Source: Symbiodolus clandestinus
Lineage (GTDB): Bacteria; Pseudomonadota; Gammaproteobacteria; Enterobacterales; G038960095
DNA length: 64,000 bases
Assembly (NCBI GenBank): GCA_038960095.1
Contig: CP152425.1
Location: 1,426,001-1,490,000 of the forward strand
Reading direction: 5' to 3'
Both the position numbers and the translations under genes were made by a program. Position 1 is the stretch's first letter; each line of letters opens with the position of its first letter. This document shows, piece by piece, positions 1 to 9,083 of this stretch. The notes under the pieces are model-generated. The model did not search any database. It had not been told where the DNA came from and worked only from the letters and a program-made list of their open reading frames with translations.

Positions 1-2
1 CA

Positions 3-155
3 CTTGAGCGGCTTTTTGACCTACTCTCTAATCGTTGCCTTTTAGCACAACGCACAATAGAAGCTCCGATTAAATGCTCTACCAGAAATTCTATACAATT
101 TCATCCACTAAAATTTAACGGATTAAAGCTCATGAATCTAATCCCGTTACCGTAG
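3..155 (+). CDS. possible 3' end of a gene entering from the left edge
   Basis: A reading frame is open from the first bases of the window to a TAG at 153-155, about 50 codons. Its translation (starting LERLFDLLSN) is not one I recognise, and no start codon is visible inside the window. It could be the end of a truncated gene or a chance open frame. The following 160 bases are AT-rich with no gene seen before the convergent end of rluB. Confidence 0.15.
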   Translation, partial: LERLFDLLSNRCLLAQRTIEAPIKCSTRNSIQFHPLKFNGLKLMNLIPLP

Positions 156-317
156 ATAAAATGATAACAATTTTTATTATTTTAGTCAATAAATACTTAA
201 CAAAAACTAGCTTAACTTAAAGCTGGCATAAGCATTTCTAGCCTAATTATTTGATATTCAAAAGTAAAAGATCCTTAATCTATGCAATAACAGCATAAGG
301 TACTAACGCTCTAGGGA

Positions 318-1076
318 TTAAAGCGCTGTGATCGAAAACCCCACCTGCTGTCGCAAGCGGTTGATTTCCATTGAAGAGAGTTCATACCAGCGGCCACGGC
401 TTAACGATTTTGGTAATTTTACCGATGCATAGCCAATACGCAGCAAGCGGCTAACAGTGATCCCTTGCGACTGCCAAAGGCGACGAACTTCACGATTACG
501 TCCCTCTCGCAAAGTGACCGTAAACCAGTGGTTTCGCCCTTCGCCCCCTTGATCACGGATACTCTCAAAACAGGCTAAGCCATCTGCCAACTGAACCCCT
601 TGCCGCAACCGCTGCAGCTGCTCAGTCGTAACTTGCCCAAAGACCCGTACCGCATATTGCCGCTGGATCTGATAGCGTGGGTGCATTAAACGGTTGGCTA
701 ATTCACCGTCGTTGGTCAACAGTACTAGACCACTACTATTCAGATCAAGCCGGCCTATGCTGATCCAACGCCCTTTGGATAATCGGGGTAATCGACTAAA
801 CAGCGTCGGTCGCTGCTGAGGATCGTGATGGCTGCAGATCTCACCTTCTGGTTTGTAATAGGCTAGCACCCGACAGTTCTCTTCAAGCATAGCTGCCAGT
901 GAGAGCGGTCTTCGATCCAACACGATTCGTGGTGGCTGTTGGCAATCAATCCGCTGTCCAATTTGTGCCGTTTGATCATCTACTTGTATACGACCCTCAG
1001 CGATCCATTGCTCCAGCTGACGGCGAGAGCCATAACCTGCTCTGGCTAAAACTTTGTGTAACTTCTCTTGTCTCAT
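318..1076 (-). CDS. rluB: 23S rRNA pseudouridine(2605) synthase RluB
   Basis: This enzyme of the RsuA/RluB/E/F family isomerises a uridine to pseudouridine in 23S rRNA (U2605 in E. coli). An N-terminal S4 RNA-binding domain spans roughly residues 1-60 (start MRQEKLHKVLARAG). The family catalytic motif GRLDLNSSG follows near residues 108-116, with the predicted nucleophile at Asp111, and then LLTNDGELANRLMHP. The protein has 252 residues against about 290 in E. coli; what is missing is the basic, low-complexity C-terminal tail. The gene lies next to rnm on the same strand, as a compressed version of the E. coli trp-region order (rnm-yciO-yciQ-rluB). RluE or RluF are less likely given the length and this neighbourhood. 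Confidence 0.9.
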   Translation of the reverse strand: MRQEKLHKVLARAGYGSRRQLEQWIAEGRIQVDDQTAQIGQRIDCQQPPRIVLDRRPLSLAAMLEENCRVLAYYKPEGEICSHHDPQQRPTLFSRLPRLSKGRWISIGRLDLNSSGLVLLTNDGELANRLMHPRYQIQRQYAVRVFGQVTTEQLQRLRQGVQLADGLACFESIRDQGGEGRNHWFTVTLREGRNREVRRLWQSQGITVSRLLRIGYASVKLPKSLSRGRWYELSSMEINRLRQQVGFSITAL

Positions 1077-1165
1077 CGAACTACCTATGCTTGAAAAATC
1101 TCTTCCAACCCACAGACTATAGTGAATGCTGCTTCTCTACACTCTGTTCAACCATTCATAACCCG

Positions 1166-2011
1166 TCACTGTTCACTCCAGGACAGCCAAATAGCACGAC
1201 TGGACGAAGGCAATAATAGATTTCTACCTAACTCGTTCACGCCACCCGGGTAATGAAAATCTGAGCCTGCGGAAGCTAATAGCTGGTAACGCTGCGCATA
1301 AAGGCTCAGTCGTTGTCTTTGGGGGGTGGTTTGCCGGCTGTAAGCAACCTCTAAAGCTTGTCCGCCAGCAGCCTGGAACTCGTTGAGTAGCTCTAGAAAC
1401 TGGGGCTCTTTTAGCGCATAGCGATCGGGATGGGCTAGCACGGCTTGGCCACCAGCCTGCTGTATCTGCTGAATCGCTTGTTCTAGACTACACCACGCTA
1501 ACTCGCCGACGGCCCTGGTTGCATCAATGAGGTAACGCTGAAATACTTGCGCCGGATAATGACCATAGTGCTTTTGAATCAGTAGGTTAGCAATATGCGA
1601 CCGTGTTAGTGCCGTAGCCTTAGCGTTGACGTGCTGTAAAGACTGCCAAATGCCCATGATCCCATGCTGCTGAGCTAGATAATCGGCAATCACTTGAGCT
1701 CGTTGATAACGATACTGGCGCTGCTGGCTTAATAGTGATTGTAACGATGGATGGTTGACAGCAAACCGTAGGCCTACCAGATGAATTTCCCGCTGCTGCC
1801 ACTGGCAAGTGATTTCCACTCCGGTCACCAGTTGTAGTGGCAACTTTTGTTTCTGTACTGCCTCTAAGGCCTCTAACCAACCCTCAGTACTATCATGATC
1901 GGTGATGGCCAACGCATCAACCTGCTGCTGTACTGCTCGCTGCACCAAGGCAGTGGGCGATAACTGCCCATCGGATGCCGTTGTATGGCTATGCAGATCA
2001 TAAATTTTCAT
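1166..2011 (-). CDS. rnm: PHP-domain phosphoesterase Rnm/YciV (RNase AM)
   Basis: The 281-residue protein is a PHP-superfamily metal-dependent phosphoesterase. It shows HSH at residues 7-9, ITDHDST at 36-42, LAHPDRY, and GSDFHYPG near the C terminus, all PHP metal-binding motifs. The E. coli counterpart (293 aa, yciV/trpH/rnm) removes phosphate from 3',5'-nucleoside bisphosphates and trims 5' ends of rRNA and short RNAs. It lies upstream of rluB on the same strand, about 90 bases away, and is divergent from mfd. In E. coli it sits beside the trp operon, but no trp genes are seen here. Confidence 0.88.
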   Translation of the reverse strand: MKIYDLHSHTTASDGQLSPTALVQRAVQQQVDALAITDHDSTEGWLEALEAVQKQKLPLQLVTGVEITCQWQQREIHLVGLRFAVNHPSLQSLLSQQRQYRYQRAQVIADYLAQQHGIMGIWQSLQHVNAKATALTRSHIANLLIQKHYGHYPAQVFQRYLIDATRAVGELAWCSLEQAIQQIQQAGGQAVLAHPDRYALKEPQFLELLNEFQAAGGQALEVAYSRQTTPQRQRLSLYAQRYQLLASAGSDFHYPGGVNELGRNLLLPSSSRAIWLSWSEQ

Positions 2012-2200
2012 GGATATGGGCTTAATTTGTTTCAGCAGCTATCTATTATCGCTATTGTATGCCGATCTTGCCCATCGAGACAGTGGAATCGACAGCAATG
2101 CAGGCTGACTTATGGAGTATAACTGTCTAAATACGCTTTTAAGTACTGTTAAATGGAGCAGCTCTCGCTATTGAACAATGCGCTTTAGGTTAAACAAACA

Positions 2201-2228
2201 TTGACCTCAGGCACAATTTTCCCATAAT
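2201..2228 (+). promoter_or_regulatory. candidate sigma-70 promoter for mfd
   Basis: TTGACC at 2201-2206 and CATAAT at 2223-2228 are separated by 16 bases. Transcription would begin near 2235, too close to the GTG at 2247 for a ribosome binding site, which supports the downstream ATG at 2316 as the mfd start. Seen by eye only. Confidence 0.4.
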
Positions 2229-2315
2229 GCATGGCATGATCATGCAGTGGCCTACCCATCCACTCACGAGCTGCTGCACCCCCTGAGCCCCTGGTTATTA
2301 TGGACAAATTGCCCC

Positions 2316-5300
2316 ATGTTTTCTGAGATTACTTTGCCAATCCCTCCACGCGTTGGAACGATACAGCGCTATCCAGTGCTAAATGGAGCGGCAACTTCTC
2401 TGTTGATTGCCCAATGGTTACAGCAGCAAGAGCGAGTCGTGCTTCTGGTGGTTACTGACTCAGCCAGTGCCCGCCAGTTACAAGCTGAGCTGCCTTATTT
2501 TACTACGATACCTATTATCTGGTTTCCTGATTGGGAAACTTTGCCCTATGATAACTTCTCTCCTGATGCAGAGATCCTCTCACAACGACTAGCTCTGCTT
2601 TATCAATTACCGCTGCTAACTCGCGGCTGCGTGATTGTACCGCTCCATACGTTAATGCAACGACTCTCTCCACGCCATTTTTTAACTCGTCATGCCTTAT
2701 GGTTAAAAGCAGGGCAAACTCTGGCACGAGATGCTCTGTGTCAACAATTGGACCAAGCGGGTTATTCCCAAGTTGATGTGGTAGCGTTTCCGGGTGAATT
2801 CGCAGTACGCGGCTCACTGTTGGATCTGTTTCCTATGGGCTGCCAACACCCCTACCGCTTAGATTTTTTTGGTAATGAATTAGAATCTATCCGCAGTTTT
2901 GATGTGGATAACCAGCGCTCTAATCCGCAACCAATTCCACAGTTGCAGTTACTGCCTGCCCGTGAATTTGGCAGTGATAGTGCCAGCATCGAATGCTTCC
3001 GTCGCCAGTGGCGCCAACAACTTACTATCGAACGCGAAACCGACCACCTCTACCAGCAGGTAAGCCGTGGCATCTACCCTCCAGGCGTTGACTATTGGCT
3101 TGCGCTATTTTTTGAAGAACCTCTGGAAACTCTATTCGATTATCTGCCTGCCAACAGTCTATTAATTACCTTGGGCAATGATCTGGCCGACAGCGCTAAG
3201 CAGTTTCGAAAGACGGTATTACAACGCTATGAGAGCCGGCGCTATGATCCTTTACGACCGCTATTGTCTCCTGATGCCCTTTGGTTAACGGTTGAACAAC
3301 TATTCACTGCCTGGAAACGCTATCCAAGGCTGCAGCTACAGCCTACAACCGCCGCTCATACGGAATCTCCCTGGCCACTACAGCCGCTGCCACCGCTATC
3401 ATTAGCAACCGGGTCAAATAGCACCTTTACGGCATTACAGCTGTTTATCCAGCAATTTACCGGAACCCTTTTATTTTCGGTAGAAAGTGCTGGGCGTCGC
3501 GAAGTACTGATTGAATTACTACGACCCCTTAATCTATGCCTGCAACCTATCCAGCAATTTTCTGAAGCAACTACAGCTGGGCCCTATGTGTTGATCACTC
3601 CTTGCCAACAAGGGTTTATGGTCGCTGATGGCTATGCTTTGATTACTGAAAGTGATTTGCTGGGTCAACGAGTAGCTGCAGTGACTTCAACGGGACGTAA
3701 AAAAACGGTGACTGTCGACAACTGGATTCGCCATTTGGTCGAGTTAACCCCGGGCCAACCAGTGGTTCATCAACAGCATGGAATTGGTCGTTACCGTGGT
3801 TTAACTACCTTAGAGATACAAGAAGTAGCGGCAGAGTATCTAGAACTACAATATGCTGATGAAGCAGTTCTCTATGTCCCTGTTACTTCGTTGAATTTAA
3901 TCAGTCGCTATCAGGGTGTATCCGAAGCGCAAGCACCGCTGCATAAATTGGGCAGTGATCATTGGAACCAGGCGCGGCAAAAAGCACTAGAGAAGGCCCA
4001 TGATGTTGCTGCTGGGTTATTGGAGATCTACACACAACGGGCTGCTAAACCAGGGTTTGCCTTTATACTACACTCACAAGAGTATCAACGTTTCTGCCAA
4101 GCCTTTCCTTTTGAAGAGACGCCTGATCAAGCCACTGCCATTCAAGCTGTCCTCCAGGATATGCAACAATCACAACCGATGGATCGCCTGATCTGTGGTG
4201 ACGTTGGCTTTGGAAAAACTGAAGTGGCGCTACGCGCCGCTTTTATCGCTTTAAGTAATCACAAACAGGTATTACTGTTAGTACCCACTACCCTATTGGC
4301 TGAACAGCATGCTGAGACCTTTCGTGACCGTTTCGCCAGCTGGCCAGTCCGCGTTGATGTTTTATCACGGTTCCGTTCCACTAAGGCACAGCAGCAGATC
4401 CTCGAGCAGTATCAACAAGGTAGCCTCGATCTGCTGATTGGTACCCATAAACTGCTACAGAGAACGTTAATCCCAAAGGATTTAGGGCTGCTAATTATCG
4501 ACGAAGAGCATCGTTTTGGGGTGCAGCAAAAAGAGCAAATCAAAGCACATCGGGCACACATTGATCTGCTCTCGCTGACTGCGACACCAATCCCCCGCAC
4601 CCTCAACCTGGCCTTACATGGGTTGCGAGATCTATCGATTATTGCTACCCCCCCGACTCGCCGATTGGCAGTTAAAACCTTCGTGCGTGAGAGCGATCCA
4701 CTGCTGATCCGTGAAGCCCTCCAGCGAGAAATTTTGCGAGGTGGCCAAGCCTACTATCTCTATAATGAGGTTAAAACCATTGAGCAGATAGCCGAAAAGT
4801 TACGCCAATTAGTGCCAGAGGCTCGGATCGGCATTGGGCATGGACAGATGAATGAGCGCTCCCTAGAACGAATAATGTCCGATTTCTACCATCAACGTTT
4901 TAACATTCTACTCTGTAGTTCAATTATTGAGACCGGCATCGATATCCCCAGTGCCAACACCATCATTATCGAGCGTGCCGATCGCTTTGGCTTAGCACAA
5001 CTACACCAATTACGTGGCCGAGTCGGTCGTTCGCATCACCAAGCCTATGCCTACCTACTGATTCCAGCTCAGCAACGACTAACGCCAGAGGCTAGCCAAC
5101 GATTAGAAGCGATTGAATCATTAGATGAACTCGGTGCCGGTTTTGCGCTCGCCACGCATGATTTGGATATTCGTGGGGCCGGCGAACTACTAGGCGCCGA
5201 GCAGAGTGGCCAAGTGTCGGCAGTCGGCTTTACCCATTATCAAGAGCTGCTAGAAACCGCTGTCAAAGCATTAAAAAAAGGAGAACAACCCAGCCTAATG

Positions 5301-5750
5301 CAACTGCTCCAGCAGCAAACTGAAATTGATTGTCGGTTACCAGCGCTACTGCCTGAGAACTACATTCCTAACGTTAATCTACGACTCTCTTTTTATAAAC
5401 AGCTAGCCAGCGCTGCCGATCCTATTACTGTGCAGGCACTACAGGAGGAGTTAAACGACCGCTTTGGTCCACTGCCTGAAGCCGCTAAAACATTGCTAGA
5501 GATAACCCAATTACGCCAACTTGCCCAACCGCTTGGCATTCAGCGATTAGAGGCCCATGCCACTGGCGGCACGGTACTGTTTTTCGAGAAAACTCCCGTT
5601 GAACCTGAGCGCGTCATTGCTTTAATCCAAAGTGAACCGCAAATTTTCCGGCTAACCGCCAGCAACAGATTGCAATTTAAAAAAGCGCTGCCGATCCCAA
5701 AAGAGCGATTGCTGTTTATTCAGACATTATTAACCCGCCTACAAGGGTAA
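2316..5750 (+). CDS. mfd: transcription-repair coupling factor Mfd
   Basis: Mfd is the ATP-driven translocase that removes stalled RNA polymerase from DNA damage and recruits UvrA. In order it has an N-terminal UvrB-like part (DWETLPYDNFSPDAEILSQR), the RNAP-interacting domain (VVHQQHGIGRY), helicase motifs I (GDVGFGKTE, about residue 627) and II (DEEH, about residue 728), TATPIPRTL, GRVGRSHHQAY, the RAG motif region (GAGELLGAEQSG) and the C-terminal TRCF domain. The frame is also open from a GTG at 2247, but the ATG at 2316 aligns with the E. coli start and gives 1144 residues against 1148. It is a single gene after a sigma-70-like promoter, divergent from rnm. Confidence 0.96.
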   Translation: MFSEITLPIPPRVGTIQRYPVLNGAATSLLIAQWLQQQERVVLLVVTDSASARQLQAELPYFTTIPIIWFPDWETLPYDNFSPDAEILSQRLALLYQLPLLTRGCVIVPLHTLMQRLSPRHFLTRHALWLKAGQTLARDALCQQLDQAGYSQVDVVAFPGEFAVRGSLLDLFPMGCQHPYRLDFFGNELESIRSFDVDNQRSNPQPIPQLQLLPAREFGSDSASIECFRRQWRQQLTIERETDHLYQQVSRGIYPPGVDYWLALFFEEPLETLFDYLPANSLLITLGNDLADSAKQFRKTVLQRYESRRYDPLRPLLSPDALWLTVEQLFTAWKRYPRLQLQPTTAAHTESPWPLQPLPPLSLATGSNSTFTALQLFIQQFTGTLLFSVESAGRREVLIELLRPLNLCLQPIQQFSEATTAGPYVLITPCQQGFMVADGYALITESDLLGQRVAAVTSTGRKKTVTVDNWIRHLVELTPGQPVVHQQHGIGRYRGLTTLEIQEVAAEYLELQYADEAVLYVPVTSLNLISRYQGVSEAQAPLHKLGSDHWNQARQKALEKAHDVAAGLLEIYTQRAAKPGFAFILHSQEYQRFCQAFPFEETPDQATAIQAVLQDMQQSQPMDRLICGDVGFGKTEVALRAAFIALSNHKQVLLLVPTTLLAEQHAETFRDRFASWPVRVDVLSRFRSTKAQQQILEQYQQGSLDLLIGTHKLLQRTLIPKDLGLLIIDEEHRFGVQQKEQIKAHRAHIDLLSLTATPIPRTLNLALHGLRDLSIIATPPTRRLAVKTFVRESDPLLIREALQREILRGGQAYYLYNEVKTIEQIAEKLRQLVPEARIGIGHGQMNERSLERIMSDFYHQRFNILLCSSIIETGIDIPSANTIIIERADRFGLAQLHQLRGRVGRSHHQAYAYLLIPAQQRLTPEASQRLEAIESLDELGAGFALATHDLDIRGAGELLGAEQSGQVSAVGFTHYQELLETAVKALKKGEQPSLMQLLQQQTEIDCRLPALLPENYIPNVNLRLSFYKQLASAADPITVQALQEELNDRFGPLPEAAKTLLEITQLRQLAQPLGIQRLEAHATGGTVLFFEKTPVEPERVIALIQSEPQIFRLTASNRLQFKKALPIPKERLLFIQTLLTRLQG

Positions 5751-5841
5751 CTTCTCTGAAAAAAATCAGTTTTTAAAAATAATTCTATGGCTTTTATCAG
5801 CATGTTCTGATGAATTTATCGGATTTTTAACGGCATAATGA

Positions 5842-6200
5842 TTAATGATGAACTTCTACTCGTTCGCCGAACTCAATAATAAACCGACTCATGGCCATGC
5901 GCCAGTCACGGACTGGCATAGTCGATTTTTTAGTGGCCAACGTTGGATGGCTAACCAGAGGACTTTCTTCACAGACTCATCTGATGGAAAAGCCTTGCGC
6001 TTATTGATAGCGTTCCGCAGCACACTGTTTAGCGACTCTATGGCATTAGTGGTATAGATCACTTTTCTGATATCTGCAGGATATCCAAAGAAAGTGGAGA
6101 GCCGGTCCGCCAGCACCAGCTGATTTGTGGGTAGCGTGGATCCCACAAGAGATGTGCAAAATCCTCCAAGGCTTGCAAAGCGGCCTGCGAGCCTGTACGT
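5842..6200 (-). pseudogene. IS256-family (Mutator-type) transposase C-terminal remnant
   Basis: On the minus strand the segments AALQALEDFAHL, WDPRYPQIS, RLSTFFGYPADIRKVIYTTN, AIESLNSVLRNAINKRKAFP and finally SRFIIEFGERVEVHH are the conserved C-terminal third of IS256-family transposases. They lie in more than one frame, so at least two frameshifts are present, near 5895 and near 6130-6150. The N-terminal two thirds, including the first two catalytic acidic residues, are absent. No inverted repeats were recognised. This is a decayed remnant, not an active element. Confidence 0.8.
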
Positions 6201-6370
6201 AACCGGTAACTATCCGATCAAAGCTGAACTTCTACACTTAAGCCAGCCCATTTTAACCTTCTCCTTTGCTTTTTTGGTCGCCAAAATCTCTTAATAGTGT
6301 TAGCCTATTAATCTTAATTAACATCTACTAGCAATATATTAACACTATATTTGCTAATATAGGTAAAGTT

Positions 6371-8029
6371 ATGAACTTTAAAAAAGTTAATTTTAGGAAT
6401 TTTATACTAATAGGAGTATTGAGTATGAGTTGGTTGCACACCCTACTAAAGGCTTATGGCTTCCCTGCCAAATGTTTACATGCCAAGTTACAGCAACTGG
6501 TTACCGCTATTGGTGATAATCCTTGCTCATTAGATCCGCACAAGACCGTAAGTGCTGAAGATCAGAAAATTATGCGCGACCTCTTAGAAGGGCCTTATGT
6601 TTTTGATAAGCAGGGCAACCTGATCCCTGGTGCGTTCGTATCTACTTATACCAATGATTCAAAATACTGGACTTTTAGTCTACGTCCAGGCCTTTGTTGG
6701 TCCAATGGTGAACCACTAACCGCCTATGATTTTATTTACAGCTGGCAACGGCTTGCCGATCCACAAACCGCTTCACCCAAAGCCGGCATCTTACAAGATA
6801 TGAAGATCGAGAACATTGATGATATCATCGCTGGCAAACGACCTTCCTCGGACTTAGGTATTATCGCCAGTGGTCCATCAACCTTGCATATTTCTCTCAC
6901 TCAATCTCTAGGATTTATCACCAAATTCCTAGGGGACAGTGCATTATTACCCGTTCACCCAGCAACTGTTAAAAAATATGGCGATCTTTGGACTCTACCA
7001 GCTAATTGGGTTGGCAATGGTGCCTATTGCCTTAAACAACAGGTCGTGAACGATAAAGTGGTCCTAACCCGTAACTCTAATTATTGGGACAATAAGACGA
7101 CTATAATCGACCAAGTAATCTATTTGCTTTTGGAAGGTGAATCTGAAATAGCACACTATAAAAGGGGGATGCTGGACATTTCCAGGGAACTGAGTTCAAC
7201 CCGTGGCAACCAATTATTGCCTCAGTTCCCTGAAGAGCTTCGTTGGCTGAAGACAACAACAGTCAGTGGTTACCTAATCAATACCAAAGCTAAACCTTTT
7301 AGAGATAGTCGCGTACGCCAAGCCCTCAATTTAGCAATCGACCGCGATAAACTACTGCAAGCTTTAAGGATTACTGGGCAAGACACTGCTTATAATTTTT
7401 TACCCAATGGCTTAGGAGGTTTGCCTGCTTTTCAACCGCCTTGGCAATTTTGGAGCTTTGAGCAACGGTTAAAAATAGCCAGAGATTTGCTTCAAGAAGC
7501 AGGATTTAATGAAAAAAAACCGTTACGTTTTACTTTGCTGTGTCATAACAATGAAGCAAGTCAGCAAATGGCCGCAGCTGTTAGTGCCTTATGGAAAGTG
7601 CTGTTAGGTGCCCAGGTAACTTTAGATCAACAAGAGCAAAAAACCCATATAGAGCGGAAACAAAACAGCCAGTATCAAATGGCATCGGTTAATTATTTTA
7701 CTACTAAAAATGAAGCTTATGATTTACTTATGTTATTTTACTCGAAGAGTTGCTATAACCAAAGCAACTACAATAACCTACAGTTTGACCATTACCTTGA
7801 AAAAGTTGTTACCAGCGCGCAGGACTATGAACGCCATATCTGGTATCACCGCGCTGAAGCGCTGTTAGCCGAAGAGGCGCCTATCATTCCCATTAGCCAT
7901 CCCCACTATGCACGACTGGTTAAGCCCTATATCGGCGGCTTAACCCCAGAGAATCAATCAGGATTCTTCTACACCAAAAACCTTTACATCCGCAAACACC
8001 CACAAGCTCCAAAAGTAGCTAGAAAATAA
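6371..8029 (+). CDS. OppA/MppA-like periplasmic oligopeptide-binding protein
   Basis: This is a family-5 solute-binding protein (SBP_bac_5) that would deliver peptides to an ABC permease. Typical features are DPHKTVSAEDQKIMRDLLEG near the N terminus, RPGLCWSNGEPLTAYDF (general RpGvkWSdG.plTa.Df), GNGAYCLKQ, YWDNKTTI, and RQALNLAIDRDKLLQALR. It has 552 residues, close to OppA (543). The first ATG gives a basic, hydrophobic N terminus compatible with a weak signal peptide. A second ATG at 6425 has a better Shine-Dalgarno (TAGGAG, 8 bases upstream) but would remove that leader. No oppBCDF genes adjoin it, so it either uses a permease encoded elsewhere or is a relic. Both flanks are transposase debris. 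Confidence 0.85.
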   Translation: MNFKKVNFRNFILIGVLSMSWLHTLLKAYGFPAKCLHAKLQQLVTAIGDNPCSLDPHKTVSAEDQKIMRDLLEGPYVFDKQGNLIPGAFVSTYTNDSKYWTFSLRPGLCWSNGEPLTAYDFIYSWQRLADPQTASPKAGILQDMKIENIDDIIAGKRPSSDLGIIASGPSTLHISLTQSLGFITKFLGDSALLPVHPATVKKYGDLWTLPANWVGNGAYCLKQQVVNDKVVLTRNSNYWDNKTTIIDQVIYLLLEGESEIAHYKRGMLDISRELSSTRGNQLLPQFPEELRWLKTTTVSGYLINTKAKPFRDSRVRQALNLAIDRDKLLQALRITGQDTAYNFLPNGLGGLPAFQPPWQFWSFEQRLKIARDLLQEAGFNEKKPLRFTLLCHNNEASQQMAAAVSALWKVLLGAQVTLDQQEQKTHIERKQNSQYQMASVNYFTTKNEAYDLLMLFYSKSCYNQSNYNNLQFDHYLEKVVTSAQDYERHIWYHRAEALLAEEAPIIPISHPHYARLVKPYIGGLTPENQSGFFYTKNLYIRKHPQAPKVARK

Positions 8030-8131
8030 ATTAACTGACCACCCCCAGCATCTGCTTTTGTAGGTGGCGGAGCCTATTGACTGATGTATTATGATTGCCA
8101 TCAAAACAAGGAGGTTTTCAGGTGCTTGCAA

Positions 8132-8625
8132 TTACCCACATCTCTCTAATGCAAGTTCGTAACCGAGCTGAATGTCAGTCAAACGGCAGATTCCGCGCCA
8201 TATGACGGTATTGCCGGGTGGGGGGTCGCTAGATCGTGCAAGGTACCCACCCAATTGGGCCAGCTTAAGTAACACTCGATGAAGCGGTGGAAGCTGCTCT
8301 GTGCCGGGAATATCGCTAACAAGCTGGTTGAGTAAGCTTGGTTCCTGTGTCGTGAGCGACAGTTCTACCGGGGTATCAGGCCAACCTCTATTGAGCATAG
8401 TCATCCAGAAAATTCGCTAACTTAAAATGCAGTAGACTGCAATCAAGTTGGTAAGACGCTCTGCTGTCCGCAATTTGGAACTTTCTGCTTTACAACCTGA
8501 TTTCAAGATCTTATGAAAAGTCTCTATTTTCCAACGCATTGCATACCAATTCAGTTTTTCAATGGCGTTCTCTAATGCTTTGACAGGTAAGCTGGTGATC
8601 AATGTCCACTCGATACTGTTGCTAA
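8132..8625 (-). pseudogene. IS4-family transposase C-terminal remnant with amber stop
   Basis: The minus strand encodes SIEWTLITSLPVKALENA, WYAMRWKIETFHKILKSGC, LRTAERLTNLIAVYCILS, then a TAG, then RIFWMTMLNR and finally LGGYLARSSDPPPGNTVIWR. All are in one frame and match the C-terminal half of IS4-family transposases, including the YxxRWxIExFHK block. The TAG at 8414-8416 stands where the family has Trp (one-base change from TGG). Homology stops near 8625, where IS1 sequence begins on the other strand. The N-terminal half is missing. Confidence 0.8.
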
Positions 8626-8639
8626 CATAAAAAAATTAG

Positions 8640-9063
8640 CCCCGGCCCAGTTCAACTGTCAACAGCGAGCCATTGCTGATGTCGCTTTGATTTGTGAAAT
8701 GGATGAGCCATGGAGTTGGGTTGGCAATAAACGTCAGCAACACTGGCTATTTTATGGCTTTGATATCAAGCGCAAAAAGGTACTTATTCAGGTTTTTGGG
8801 CCAAGAACAGCGAAAAACTTAAGGCGCTGACTGCAACGACTCAAAATTTTTTCAATCGGGATGTACACTACTGATGGTTGGCCAAATTATCAGCAACCGA
8901 TCTCACAACTATCGTTGGCAAGATTTTTACTCAACGTATTGAGCGCCACAACTTAACGCTACGGACACACATCAAGCGTTTGTCTAGGCGAACAATCTGC
9001 TTTTCTAAATCGATAACCATTCGTGAGAAAATTATTGGTGCCTATCTCGATAAATTTCACTAG
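8640..9063 (+). pseudogene. IS1-family transposase (InsB-type) remnant
   Basis: The plus strand reads ALICEMDEPWSWVGNKRQQH, WLFYGFDIKRKKV, QVFGPRTAKNLR, then in a shifted frame GMYTTDGWPNYQQPISQ, then from about 8920 in another frame GKIFTQRIERHNLTLRTHIK and TICFSKSITIREKIIGAYL. This is the DDE domain and C terminus of an IS1 InsB-like transposase, with at least one internal stop (after LRR) and two frameshifts. The InsA part is gone, and the 5' edge abuts the IS4-family remnant. Confidence 0.82.
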
Positions 9064-9083
9064 CACTCATTGTAACCCACTAC

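Noticed and set aside
899..1216. Plus-strand open frame of 105 codons over rluB and rnm ends
   Set aside because: It lies mostly antisense to rluB, shows no family features and has atypical composition for a protein.
1620..1880. 86-codon minus frame inside rnm
   Set aside because: Shadow of rnm in another frame; the rnm frame has the PHP motifs.
2247..2315. N-terminal extension of mfd from the GTG at 2247
   Set aside because: Would leave almost no 5' leader after the predicted promoter, lacks a Shine-Dalgarno and has no counterpart in E. coli Mfd.
5756..5775. Terminator after mfd (CTGA/TCAG hairpin with T run)
   Set aside because: Only a 4-bp A/T-flanked stem; too weak to call.
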